From Candidatus Omnitrophota bacterium (lineage in GTDB: Bacteria; Omnitrophota; Omnitrophia; Omnitrophales; JACROU01), in the NCBI GenBank assembly GCA_016206875.1, contig JACQQR010000140.1, forward strand, positions 1 to 20,754: a stretch of DNA of 20,754 nucleotides, read 5' to 3'. This document shows positions 7,534-14,721 of this stretch, piece by piece. A model generated the notes under the pieces. That model worked only from the letters and a program-made list of their open reading frames with translations. It had not been told where the DNA came from and searched no databases. The first letter of the stretch is position 1. Every line of letters begins with the position of its first letter. A program made the translations under genes and the position numbers.

Positions 7534-8199
7534 CTAGCGAACTTCCGGATAAAGTTTGGCTTTAAACTTGAAAACATCAAAACCCAAATAATAGAGGCCG
7601 ACGAGAAACAAATTGATAAATTTTTGTCTGAGCCGCCCCGTACCTTGAAACCGGCGGGAGGAAGTAATCACGGCATCTTCTATAATAACCGGCTGAGTGA
7701 GCTTTCTCAATCTCTTGTAGAAATCGATATCCTCAAAAGGCACTTGCTCATCGAACCCCTCCAGCTTCTGAAAAATTTCTTTTATCACAAAAAATCCCTG
7801 ATCACCATAGGAGAAAAAATGAAAGCGGGTATACGATTCAAATATTCGCGAAAGCCAATCCCGGTCACTAAAACGCATTCTGAACCGGCCCGCCTCTACC
7901 CCTCGTAAAACCTGTTGTCTGATTGTTTCAAGACCGGATTTCGGAAGAAGCGTGTCCGCATGAAGAAAAAGGAGAACATCTCCCGAGGCGTTCTGCGCAC
8001 CCGCATTCATCTGGCGAGCTCTACCCTTTTGTGACAAAATGACTTTGACCCGGGACGAAGCCTTCAAAATCGTTTGATCCGCGGATCCGCCATCAACAAC
8101 GATCACCTCTTCTGGCTTATGATGTGTAAACAGGTCATCCAATGTCGCATTGATGGTTGTTTCTTCATTCAAAGCAGGAATAATCACGGATATTTTCAT
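7534..8199 (-). CDS. GT2-family glycosyltransferase, rSAM/selenodomain-associated type (TIGR04283-like)
   Basis: A 221-residue GT-A fold glycosyltransferase without membrane helices. It begins MKISVIIPALNEE, followed by the nucleotide-binding VVDGGSADQT (34-43), GRARQMNAGA (59-68) and the metal-binding LHADT (79-83, the DxD position). The later FEDIDFYKRLRK resembles the acceptor-side ED motif. The GRARQMNAGA signature and its place beside ArsS match the family defined as transferase 2, rSAM/selenodomain-associated (TIGR04283, from memory). Its ATG overlaps the ArsS stop as ATGA, and its stop abuts the hydroxylase start. A role in adding or extending the sugar part of arsenosugars is the natural inference; acceptor and donor are unproven. 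Confidence 0.9.
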   Translation of the reverse strand: MKISVIIPALNEETTINATLDDLFTHHKPEEVIVVDGGSADQTILKASSRVKVILSQKGRARQMNAGAQNASGDVLLFLHADTLLPKSGLETIRQQVLRGVEAGRFRMRFSDRDWLSRIFESYTRFHFFSYGDQGFFVIKEIFQKLEGFDEQVPFEDIDFYKRLRKLTQPVIIEDAVITSSRRFQGTGRLRQKFINLFLVGLYYLGFDVFKFKAKLYPEVR

Positions 8200-9155
8200 T
8201 GCAAAGCCCCCTGACAGCTTGATCCGGCTCCCGCGGTACAGCCAAAACAGTGATTGCCGGTCAAAATTTCAGTTCCCTCGAGATTTTTTAAATTGAGATC
8301 GAAAATCGTAAATGGTTTCCCGTTTCGCATTTCCATATCTAACGCCTGATTAAAATCACAATCGTAAATTCTTCCATCCCAACCGATACTCAAAGTATTC
8401 TTGCACATCAAACCTTCCAAGGTCACCGGATTAAAACTCTGGTTAAGAAGTTCAATATAACTGTCGTACTGATTCAAAGCGCGAAGATATTTCTCATACC
8501 GAGTAATAGGCATATTGGTAATTGCGTACAATTGGTTAAAGATAATTCCAAAATCTCGAGAGAGTCTTTCCTTGTAATCCTTTTCAAGCTCCGCTTGGCA
8601 CGGAGGCAGATGAGGGCCGACAGGATTATAAACAAGATTCAAAACAAGCCCTGAATCTTTCTCGCCATATCCCAGGCAATTCAACAATTTCAGAGCTTCG
8701 ATTGACTCATCAAAAGTCCCCTTTCCGCGCTGCTTATCCACATTTTCCCGGAGATAACACGGAAGCGATGCGATGAGCTCGACTTGATTTGACGCAAGAA
8801 ACTCCGCCAAATTCTCCTGGCCCTCAAGGAAAAGCACGGTTAAGTTACAGCGATCGATCACATGAACATTCCTCTTTCTTGCTTCCGTGACAAGAAATCT
8901 AAAACGAGGATTCATTTCCGGAGCTCCACCCGTAATATCCAAAGTTTTGATCTTAAAACGATCCAAAAACCGGATTACGGCTTCGGCTGTTTTCTGATCC
9001 ATATTCTCCCGCATTTTCGCGGGACCCGCTTCCACGTGACAATGAACACAGGCCAGATTACAGAGCTTTCCCACATTCACTTGGAGAATTTCTATTCTTC
9101 CTTTGTGAAGTCTCGCATTGAATGAGCTTGGTTTTTCTCTAAAAAGATCTTCCAT
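8196..9155 (-). CDS. arsS: Arsenosugar biosynthesis radical SAM protein ArsS
   Basis: The 319-residue radical SAM enzyme has the [4Fe-4S] motif at Cys32, Cys36 and Cys39 (LCNLACVHCHVEAGP) and a SAM-binding TGGAPE at 75-80. The C-terminal half has the family's conserved cysteines: Cys251 (GLMCKNTLSIGWDG), Cys266 (YDCDFNQ) and the tail HCFGCTAGAGSSCQG (Cys303, 306, 314). In this family ArsS uses SAM to transfer a 5'-deoxyadenosyl group to dimethylated arsenic, giving the dimethylarsinoyl-riboside skeleton. Some members are selenoproteins; here the tail uses ordinary Cys codons and no in-frame TGA exists. The ATG directly follows the permease TAA stop, and the gene overlaps the downstream GT2 gene by four bases. 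Together with ArsM it defines the operon as an arsenosugar pathway. Confidence 0.93.
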   Translation of the reverse strand: MEDLFREKPSSFNARLHKGRIEILQVNVGKLCNLACVHCHVEAGPAKMRENMDQKTAEAVIRFLDRFKIKTLDITGGAPEMNPRFRFLVTEARKRNVHVIDRCNLTVLFLEGQENLAEFLASNQVELIASLPCYLRENVDKQRGKGTFDESIEALKLLNCLGYGEKDSGLVLNLVYNPVGPHLPPCQAELEKDYKERLSRDFGIIFNQLYAITNMPITRYEKYLRALNQYDSYIELLNQSFNPVTLEGLMCKNTLSIGWDGRIYDCDFNQALDMEMRNGKPFTIFDLNLKNLEGTEILTGNHCFGCTAGAGSSCQGALQ

Positions 9156-10298
9156 TTACAGTCCCGCCTTTTGAAGAATGAAATAAAATACCCCCGCCAA
9201 TAATGCGGCCATTGGCAATGTCAAAAACCACGCCAGCAAAATCCCGCTGATTGTTTTCCAGCGGGCCTTCCCATTCACTATCCCGATTCCAAAAAGAGCG
9301 CCGCAGGCAACATGCGTCGTAGAAACAGGAAGCCCCCACCGGGATGCAAAAATCACCAAAACAGCCGTAATCAGATTTGCGGTAAATCCCTGGCCATGAT
9401 TCATTCCGGTAATCCGGAGGGACATTGTCTCTGCTACCTTTCTTGCGCTCACTATTCCGCCCAAGGCAATTGCAATTGCAACCAAAGCAATATTCCATTT
9501 CAGGCCGAGCATTCCCGCTGCCACAGAAAGCGCGACGATTTTAGGAGTATCATTCAGACCGCGGGCAAAACTTACGGCTCCGGCGCTTAAGAAATGAAGA
9601 AAATCAAGAATGCCTTGAATTTCAATACCGGCAAGACTTCCCGAGTAAACTTCCACAGCTTGTACCTGGCAGACAGATTTTTCATCGAGAATCACATCCA
9701 GGGATTTTAATTGGGAAACAGAAAGTATTCCGTTTTCACCGACGGCAACATTTCCGACAGGAATAACTCTTTCGCCGACACACAGGCAGGTATTTTTCTT
9801 AACTCCCGTAAAACGCCGCACGAGTTGGAAAAGAGGATAGACCATAACCGTGAGCGCTACGGCAATCAAGGGACTTGCAAGAAGCGGCACAAAAAAACTT
9901 TTACCGAGATCCGAAAAACCAAGCCCAGTTCCTACGGCTACGAGGCCGCTCCCAACAAGAGCTCCGGTCAAACCATGCGTCGTGGAAATGGGAATCCCTG
10001 TTTTGGCCGCAACAAATATCGTGAGGCCCGCTCCCAAAATCACAGAAGCGATGAAAACCGGATTCGACACGAAGGCATCAGGGACAAGGCCTTTGCCACT
10101 GAATGTTTTGATTAATTTTGCGGCAAGAAAAAAAGCGGCCAGAGAGCCTGCAAGGGTCGTTACCGTCGCCCACGCAAGCGCTTTCCGATAATCTGTGGTG
10201 CCGCTTCCGAAAAGCGTAGCCACGCCTTTGAAATTGTCATTGGCTCCATTGGCGTAAGCAACAAAAAGCGTTGCGCTGATAATAAGAATCCAAACCAT
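9156..10298 (-). CDS. Pit-family inorganic phosphate (arsenate) permease
   Basis: I chose the ATG at 10298, which overlaps the ArsM stop as TAATG and gives 380 residues; a TTG at 10322 would add eight residues. The protein has the Pit/PHO-4 duplication: GANDNFKG near residue 18 and GLNDTPKI near 247, and STTHGLTGAL paired with STTHVACGAL. About ten to twelve hydrophobic segments surround a hydrophilic loop (about 162-230). Pit carriers move phosphate with a cation across the inner membrane and generally accept arsenate. Sitting between arsM and arsS, it may supply arsenate or phosphate or export a product. The middle loop contains a CLC pair (Cys171, Cys173) and Cys210, which are not part of the transport motifs. 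Confidence 0.92.
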   Translation of the reverse strand: MVWILIISATLFVAYANGANDNFKGVATLFGSGTTDYRKALAWATVTTLAGSLAAFFLAAKLIKTFSGKGLVPDAFVSNPVFIASVILGAGLTIFVAAKTGIPISTTHGLTGALVGSGLVAVGTGLGFSDLGKSFFVPLLASPLIAVALTVMVYPLFQLVRRFTGVKKNTCLCVGERVIPVGNVAVGENGILSVSQLKSLDVILDEKSVCQVQAVEVYSGSLAGIEIQGILDFLHFLSAGAVSFARGLNDTPKIVALSVAAGMLGLKWNIALVAIAIALGGIVSARKVAETMSLRITGMNHGQGFTANLITAVLVIFASRWGLPVSTTHVACGALFGIGIVNGKARWKTISGILLAWFLTLPMAALLAGVFYFILQKAGL

Positions 10299-11344
10299 TA
10301 GCAGCACCCACCATCCATACAAACCGAAGCTGGTTTTGTTGTCGTCTTAAAACTTTTCCCCTTGCTCTCACGGGGATCTCTTTCGATATTTCTGGAACAA
10401 TCAAAAGGTCTCGCCTTGGAAAGAGGAACCTCTTTTTTCGGTTCAATAAAAATAAATTCGTCCCGATAGGGCGCTTTGGAATAAATCTGAAAAGTTTTAT
10501 CGCAAACCGCCGTGCGCACGCCTCTTTTGAGAATATGCCTGTCATCGTCAACCACCTGCTTCCAGGGTCCTTTGTAAATCACAGCCTGATTACGCTCCCA
10601 GCACGCGCCTTCTTTGCCTTTAAGAGCAGTAACCGTAATGGAACGAAACTCGATGCCTTCAACAATGCGCCAGGGTTTTTCGTCATATTTCTCGACCTCG
10701 ACCCCGTAAAATCCCGCACCTTCAAACGCCTTCAGAAATTCCATTTCCTGAAAAGCTCCTGAAATACAGCCGGACCAAAGCTCAGGATCTTTCTTCAGTT
10801 TAGCGGGCACCAGCTCATCCGAAACAATGTCGGAGATGGCTGCCCGTCCGCCCTTTTTAAGCACCCGGTGCATCTCGAGAAAAAGTTTCTGCTTATCTTC
10901 CGGCCTCACGAGATTCAAAACGCAATTCGAGATAATGACATCGATCGATTCCGTTCGAATGCCCCAGAGATCCTGTATCTTTCCGCGTTTAAAGTTCACA
11001 TTGTGCCAGCCGATGTTGTTTCCCACTTGCTTTTGATATTTTCGGGCAAGAGTCAGCATGGCGGGATTAAAATCAACACCGATAACTTTTCCTTTCGGAC
11101 CAACGATCTGAGAAGCGATAAAACAGATTTTCCCCGCTCCTGAACCCAAATCCAAAACCACATCGCCTTCTTTAAGGTATTGAGAAGGATCGCCACAACC
11201 GTAATCTTTATCGATGATTTCCTTCGGGATAACTTCAAGATATTTCCGGTCATACTGAACCGGACAGCAAAGAGCCGCTTCCTGAACTTTGGCTCCTTGG
11301 GCATAACGCTTTTTCACTGACTTCTCAATTTCCGCGAGCTTCAT
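10298..11344 (-). CDS. arsM: Arsenic methyltransferase ArsM
   Basis: This 348-residue class I SAM methyltransferase has SAM motif I VLDLGSGAGK at 63-72 and the acidic VIGVDFNP at 88-94. It carries the ArsM cysteines: a CC pair at 26-27 (ALCCPVQYD), Cys50 in DYGCGDP, Cys141 in SNCVLNL and Cys193 in SGCISGAF. The latter three correspond by motif to the As(III)-binding cysteines of algal and bacterial ArsM. It methylates As(III) stepwise and so supplies dimethylarsenic to ArsS. The C-terminus is long (about 240-348) and ends VCMDGGCC, a Cys-rich tail. The start has GGAGG nine bases upstream, next to a palindromic repeat; the gene begins four bases after the upstream stop and overlaps the permease start by one base. 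Confidence 0.93.
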   Translation of the reverse strand: MKLAEIEKSVKKRYAQGAKVQEAALCCPVQYDRKYLEVIPKEIIDKDYGCGDPSQYLKEGDVVLDLGSGAGKICFIASQIVGPKGKVIGVDFNPAMLTLARKYQKQVGNNIGWHNVNFKRGKIQDLWGIRTESIDVIISNCVLNLVRPEDKQKLFLEMHRVLKKGGRAAISDIVSDELVPAKLKKDPELWSGCISGAFQEMEFLKAFEGAGFYGVEVEKYDEKPWRIVEGIEFRSITVTALKGKEGACWERNQAVIYKGPWKQVVDDDRHILKRGVRTAVCDKTFQIYSKAPYRDEFIFIEPKKEVPLSKARPFDCSRNIERDPRESKGKSFKTTTKPASVCMDGGCC

Positions 11345-11348
11345 ATTC

Positions 11349-12041
11349 TCATTCCTCCCTGCCTGCCGGCAGGCAGGCTTTTAAATTTTTGGCTTCGTCC
11401 AAATCTTCAAGACGAGGAAGAAGATGATAATCCCATTCCCAATGGGTCAAATACTGAATGGTATTTTGACAAACCAAAGATGTGCTCCACGGAATATTCT
11501 CAAAAATACCGGGAATACTCGAGGCAAGTCCGATGAGGTAGTAACCTCCGTCCCGAGCGGGTCCGATAACGCAGTCCTTCTCTTTCAAAGATTCAAATCC
11601 TTCCGATATAATTTCCGGAGTGAGTTGAAGCGTATCGCTGCCAAGAGCCATCACCCGTTTTGCTTTTTCGCTAAAAGCAACATCAAATGCATTTTCGAGC
11701 CGCTCGCCCAAAGCGGCACCGGCCTGCGGCAAAAAAACATCGATCTTAAGCGGTTCAAGCCAAGCCTTCACTTCTTTCTCCTTATCAGGAGGATCAAAAG
11801 CAAGGATGAGCCGAAAAGACTCGCTCACATGCCCAAGAATTTTCAAATTGCTTTCCACCAGATTCCGGTAAATTTCGGCGGCCTGCTCGTCGCCCACCTC
11901 ACGGGCCAGCCGTGTTTTGACTTTTCCCGGCTCAGGATATTTCACAAAATAAATCAGCGCATTATGCGGCATGTCATAGACCGCGAGTGGCGTTCTGTTT
12001 TGTGATTGCCTTTGAGCAAATGACTTCTGAATGTTACTCAT
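11349..12041 (-). CDS. TIGR04282/DUF2064-type transferase, rSAM/selenodomain-associated
   Basis: A 230-residue nucleotidyl/glycosyltransferase-like protein. Characteristic motifs are FVKYPEPGKVKTRLA (32-46), LGSDTLQLTPE (133-143, metal and nucleotide site) and GPARDGGYYLIGL (160-172). These match the family named glycosyltransferase, rSAM/selenodomain-associated 1 (TIGR04282, DUF2064; recalled). The ATG at 12041 overlaps the GH1 stop and has AAGGA upstream; family members usually begin near Met24, so the first 23 residues may be an extension. The last residues KACLPAGREE are encoded by an inserted 20-base perfect palindrome (11358-11377), so the C-terminus is not native. Its likely role is sugar activation or transfer in the arsenosugar pathway. 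Confidence 0.9.
   Translation of the reverse strand: MSNIQKSFAQRQSQNRTPLAVYDMPHNALIYFVKYPEPGKVKTRLAREVGDEQAAEIYRNLVESNLKILGHVSESFRLILAFDPPDKEKEVKAWLEPLKIDVFLPQAGAALGERLENAFDVAFSEKAKRVMALGSDTLQLTPEIISEGFESLKEKDCVIGPARDGGYYLIGLASSIPGIFENIPWSTSLVCQNTIQYLTHWEWDYHLLPRLEDLDEAKNLKACLPAGREE
11358..11377. repeat. 20-base perfect palindrome CCTGCCTGCCGGCAGGCAGG inside a coding 3' end
   Basis: The sequence equals its own reverse complement over 20 bases and lies within the last codons of the TIGR04282-type gene. It encodes the non-family tail CLPAGR and lies directly upstream of the GGAGG that serves arsM. A degenerate relative interrupts another repeat at 5388-5408. Such LPAGR-encoding palindromes are widespread repeats in several uncultivated phyla (recalled), consistent with a short mobile or gene-converting element. 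Confidence 0.8.
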
Positions 12042-13326
12042 TCAAGGAAATCCTTCCCGTTTTACAGATTTCTGCAAACTGTTTTGCGGAACCCCGTATC
12101 GTTCTCACCTGCGTTGCGTAATCAACCTCGACTAAGCCGAATCGTGGCCCATAACCTTCCGCCCATTCGTAATTATCAAGCAGGGACCAGTAAAAATAAC
12201 CAAACACTTTCGCCCCTTCCTTCACAGCTTTTGCCAATTGCTCTAAATGGCTCAATACAAAATTGAACCTCTCTTCATCGCGATCCATGCAAACGCCATT
12301 TTCCGTAACAAGAAGAGGCAACCTATATTGAGAAAACTCCTTCACCAGCTGATAGAGTCCCTTCGGATAAATTTCCCAGGAAAGAAAATTTCGTTTCCCC
12401 ACACCGCGGTGATGTTTCAGCGTGCAGATATCTCCAAAAATAGCCGGGATATGGAATCCTTCATTATGAACAAAATCGCGCGTGTAGTAATTTAAGCCGA
12501 TAAAATCAAGCGTCTTTGCCTTGGGAAGCTGAATGCGGAAAAATCCAGGAAAAAAAATTCGTCCGCGAATCAAGGCTTTAATGAAAAGATGGTTAAATAT
12601 CAAGTTTCTCAGCCAGACGGACAGCCGGTCTTTCCACGATTTATTTGAACACGGTGTAAATATAAGGACGTGCTTTGCAATGCCAACTTGAGCAGCCGGC
12701 CGCTTTAACTGCCGATTCCCTTCCTTAATCGTGTCATAAGCCAACACATGGCCTTTCAGAAGATGCGATAAAGCTCGTATTGTTTTTTCATACGACTTCT
12801 CTGCCGGCGGCCATTCCCCCACCAGATAGCCTTTAAAAACATACGCCACCGGCTCATTGAACGTAATCCAATACCGGACATATTCTCCCACCACCTCAAC
12901 CACTTTCCGGACATAGCGGGCAAACAAATCGGGAGTTCCGGCAAATAACCAGCCTCCTTTTTCGGCAAGCCAAAGGGGAAGCGTAAAGTGATGGAGGGTT
13001 ACAATGGGTTCAAGACCGATGGACCTGAGAGATTCGATCACTTCCCGATAATGCAAAAGGGCTTCTTCGCTGAATCTTCCTTCTTGAGGTTCAATGCGGC
13101 TCCATTCAAGCGAAAATCGGTGGGCGTTGTGATGAAGGGATTTTGCCATCGCGAAATCCTCACGATACCTATTCCAGTGATCGCAAGCCTTACCCGATCG
13201 CTCCTTGACCTTTCCGTTCTGTTCCCACTGCCACCAGTCGTTATTGACATTATTTCCCTCGACTTGATGGGAAGAGGTCGCGGCGCCCCAGAGAAAATCT
13301 TTTGGAAATTCAAATGTTTTTTCCAT
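12034..13326 (-). CDS. Glycoside hydrolase family 1 (beta-glucosidase-like)
   Basis: The 430-residue cytoplasmic (alpha/beta)8 barrel enzyme has the GH1 N-terminal signature FPKDFLWGAATSSHQVEG, the acid/base Glu158 in TFNEP and the nucleophile Glu342 in TENG. It also has Gln21, the HHF pair near 112 and the C-terminal LLDNYEWAEGY sugar-binding segment. It has normal length and no signal peptide. GH1 enzymes are retaining beta-glycosidases; the aglycone specificity cannot be read here. The start has AAGGGG before ATG. Its stop overlaps the start of the TIGR04282-type gene by eight bases, so it is coupled to the arsenosugar genes rather than to a sugar-uptake locus. I infer that it trims or recycles a glycoside of the pathway. 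The upstream gap of 171 bases contains a hairpin and a palindrome, so it may also have its own promoter. Confidence 0.93.
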   Translation of the reverse strand: MEKTFEFPKDFLWGAATSSHQVEGNNVNNDWWQWEQNGKVKERSGKACDHWNRYREDFAMAKSLHHNAHRFSLEWSRIEPQEGRFSEEALLHYREVIESLRSIGLEPIVTLHHFTLPLWLAEKGGWLFAGTPDLFARYVRKVVEVVGEYVRYWITFNEPVAYVFKGYLVGEWPPAEKSYEKTIRALSHLLKGHVLAYDTIKEGNRQLKRPAAQVGIAKHVLIFTPCSNKSWKDRLSVWLRNLIFNHLFIKALIRGRIFFPGFFRIQLPKAKTLDFIGLNYYTRDFVHNEGFHIPAIFGDICTLKHHRGVGKRNFLSWEIYPKGLYQLVKEFSQYRLPLLVTENGVCMDRDEERFNFVLSHLEQLAKAVKEGAKVFGYFYWSLLDNYEWAEGYGPRFGLVEVDYATQVRTIRGSAKQFAEICKTGRISLNE

Positions 13327-13395
13327 CTTCGCCCCTTAAATAAATTCCTTCCTAAATATCATGAAGCTCCAATTCCCTTACTCTTTGTTCTGCCC

Positions 13396-13449
13396 TTGAA
13401 ATATTTCAAACCCTCACCCCTTCCCCTCTCCCTTTTCAAGGGAGAGGGG
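13396..13449. repeat. Intergenic 14-base palindrome plus 12-bp hairpin between radical SAM gene and GH1 gene
   Basis: TTGAAATATTTCAA (13396-13409) is a perfect palindrome resembling an FNR-type box (TTGAN-type half-sites). Next to it, CCCCTCTCCCTT at 13423-13434 pairs perfectly with AAGGGAGAGGGG at 13438-13449 around a three-base loop. This CCCTCTCCC hairpin type is a common bacterial interspersed palindrome. No T-run follows on the minus strand, so it is more likely a repeat or RNA-stability element than a classical terminator. Confidence 0.7.
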
Positions 13450-13497
13450 CCGCGTGGAGGAAACAATAGCCTTTGCTTGTCTCAGAACGCTAAATAA

Positions 13498-14721
13498 TCA
13501 CGAAAAACGAGCCCGGGGCAGAATAAATTCATCACGCTTTGCATTATGCAGGCACATTGAGATTGCCCCGTCCCCGGTCGCCGTTTTAAACAAGCAATGA
13601 TGAATTCTCTCCATATTTAAGTTATCTGAATCCATAAAGTTTTGACAAAAAAATGTAAGCCGGTTTATTCGAAACTGGGCTTTCATAATCGGAATCCAAT
13701 ATCTCAATAACTTTCTCACAGCAAATTTGACCGCCAGTCCATACCAGGAAGGATTGCGCAAAACAAAGCGCAGAATTTTAAACACTGATTTGTAAGGTTG
13801 ACTTCTGTCCAAATCAAGATCCCCCGCCTCACAAATAAACTTTTCAACGATCTTGGGATTATCCATGAGATCAATCACAGTATCTCCCGCAACGGCGATC
13901 GTGGCCACGCGGTGGCATTCTGGATGACCCATCAGCAAATTTTCGAAAGCCAAACAAGTTCTGGCCCCATCTTCAATCCGTTGAGTCACACTTTGGAATG
14001 TAATCCGGTCACATCGCTTCCCTAAGACACTCCGTCCCACATCCGCCTGCATTTGAAAACTGCACATGGAGACAACATCCGAATGCCGGATAAAAAATCG
14101 GACGAGATCCGGAATCTCATCTAAATTTTTATCACAGACCGTCGTGCTAAAAAGGGCAAAAAGACCCAAGCCTCGGACTCGCTCAATGTATTCCTCTCGA
14201 ATTCCATTCAGCTCTCTCTCAGTTCCGTATCCGCGCCGCTTTTGGGTTATATCCACATGAAATGAAACATCTTTGAGGCCTGCTTCTTTCAAGATTCCGA
14301 GAAGCTCCCGCGAAGCATAAATGCCGTTTGTCATCAAACCCGGTTCGAGTCCAAGACTTGCAGAGTACCGAACAATCTTGACGAGCTCCTCCCTTTTTCG
14401 AAGAGTGGGGTCTCCGCCTGTGATCTGAACTTTGGTTCCGATTCCAAAATCCTGATAAATCCGGTTCAACCGCCGCTTGAGCTCATCAAGTACAATATCG
14501 TTTTTCACCTTCTCGCTGTTCTCGCTCAGATAACAAAGCGAACAGTCCAGATTACAACGCTGGGTGATTTCCAACGCGACGCATCCAACTGTCGCACGCC
14601 GGCCTAAATATTGATTATCCCTCTGAAACTTCGGATCAAGCCCATTCCAGACTGAGTCCAAAAGCATCCGCTTTTGAACCCGCTCGCCCCTTTGTCTTTT
14701 CATTCTAAGTTTGAATTTCAT
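13498..14721 (-). CDS. Radical SAM protein of unknown reaction in the arsenosugar operon
   Basis: I chose the ATG at 14721, which overlaps the oxidoreductase stop as ATGA (407 residues); an in-frame ATG at 14760 would overlap that gene by 43 bases. The radical SAM cluster motif is Cys56, Cys60, Cys63 (EITQRCNLDCSLCYLSE), followed by the SAM-binding ITGGDPTLR. Extra cysteines lie in SMCSFQMQ, MGHPECHRVA, FICEAGD, FFCQNFM, HHCLF and ISMCLHNAKRD, suggesting one or more auxiliary metal sites or a thiol-rich active site. A basic region around 315-335 (RKLLRYWIPIMKAQFRINR) is amphipathic and may touch the membrane. The HPEC arrangement recalls lipid-tail radical SAM enzymes such as the tetraether synthase group, but I do not assign it. 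The operon context suggests a carbon- or arsenic-directed step after ArsS. Confidence 0.88.
   Translation of the reverse strand: MKFKLRMKRQRGERVQKRMLLDSVWNGLDPKFQRDNQYLGRRATVGCVALEITQRCNLDCSLCYLSENSEKVKNDIVLDELKRRLNRIYQDFGIGTKVQITGGDPTLRKREELVKIVRYSASLGLEPGLMTNGIYASRELLGILKEAGLKDVSFHVDITQKRRGYGTERELNGIREEYIERVRGLGLFALFSTTVCDKNLDEIPDLVRFFIRHSDVVSMCSFQMQADVGRSVLGKRCDRITFQSVTQRIEDGARTCLAFENLLMGHPECHRVATIAVAGDTVIDLMDNPKIVEKFICEAGDLDLDRSQPYKSVFKILRFVLRNPSWYGLAVKFAVRKLLRYWIPIMKAQFRINRLTFFCQNFMDSDNLNMERIHHCLFKTATGDGAISMCLHNAKRDEFILPRARFS

Noticed and set aside
8196..9155. Selenoprotein version of ArsS
   Set aside because: All Cys positions in the C-terminal motif use TGT or TGC and the frame has no internal TGA.
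9139..9498. Minus-strand 119-codon Cys/Gly-rich frame
   Set aside because: It overlaps the Pit permease in another frame and has no start signal; the Cys-rich look is a by-product of the membrane-protein codons.
10298..10322. TTG start for the Pit permease
   Set aside because: It would overlap arsM by 25 bases; the ATG in TAATG at 10298 is the simpler coupled start.
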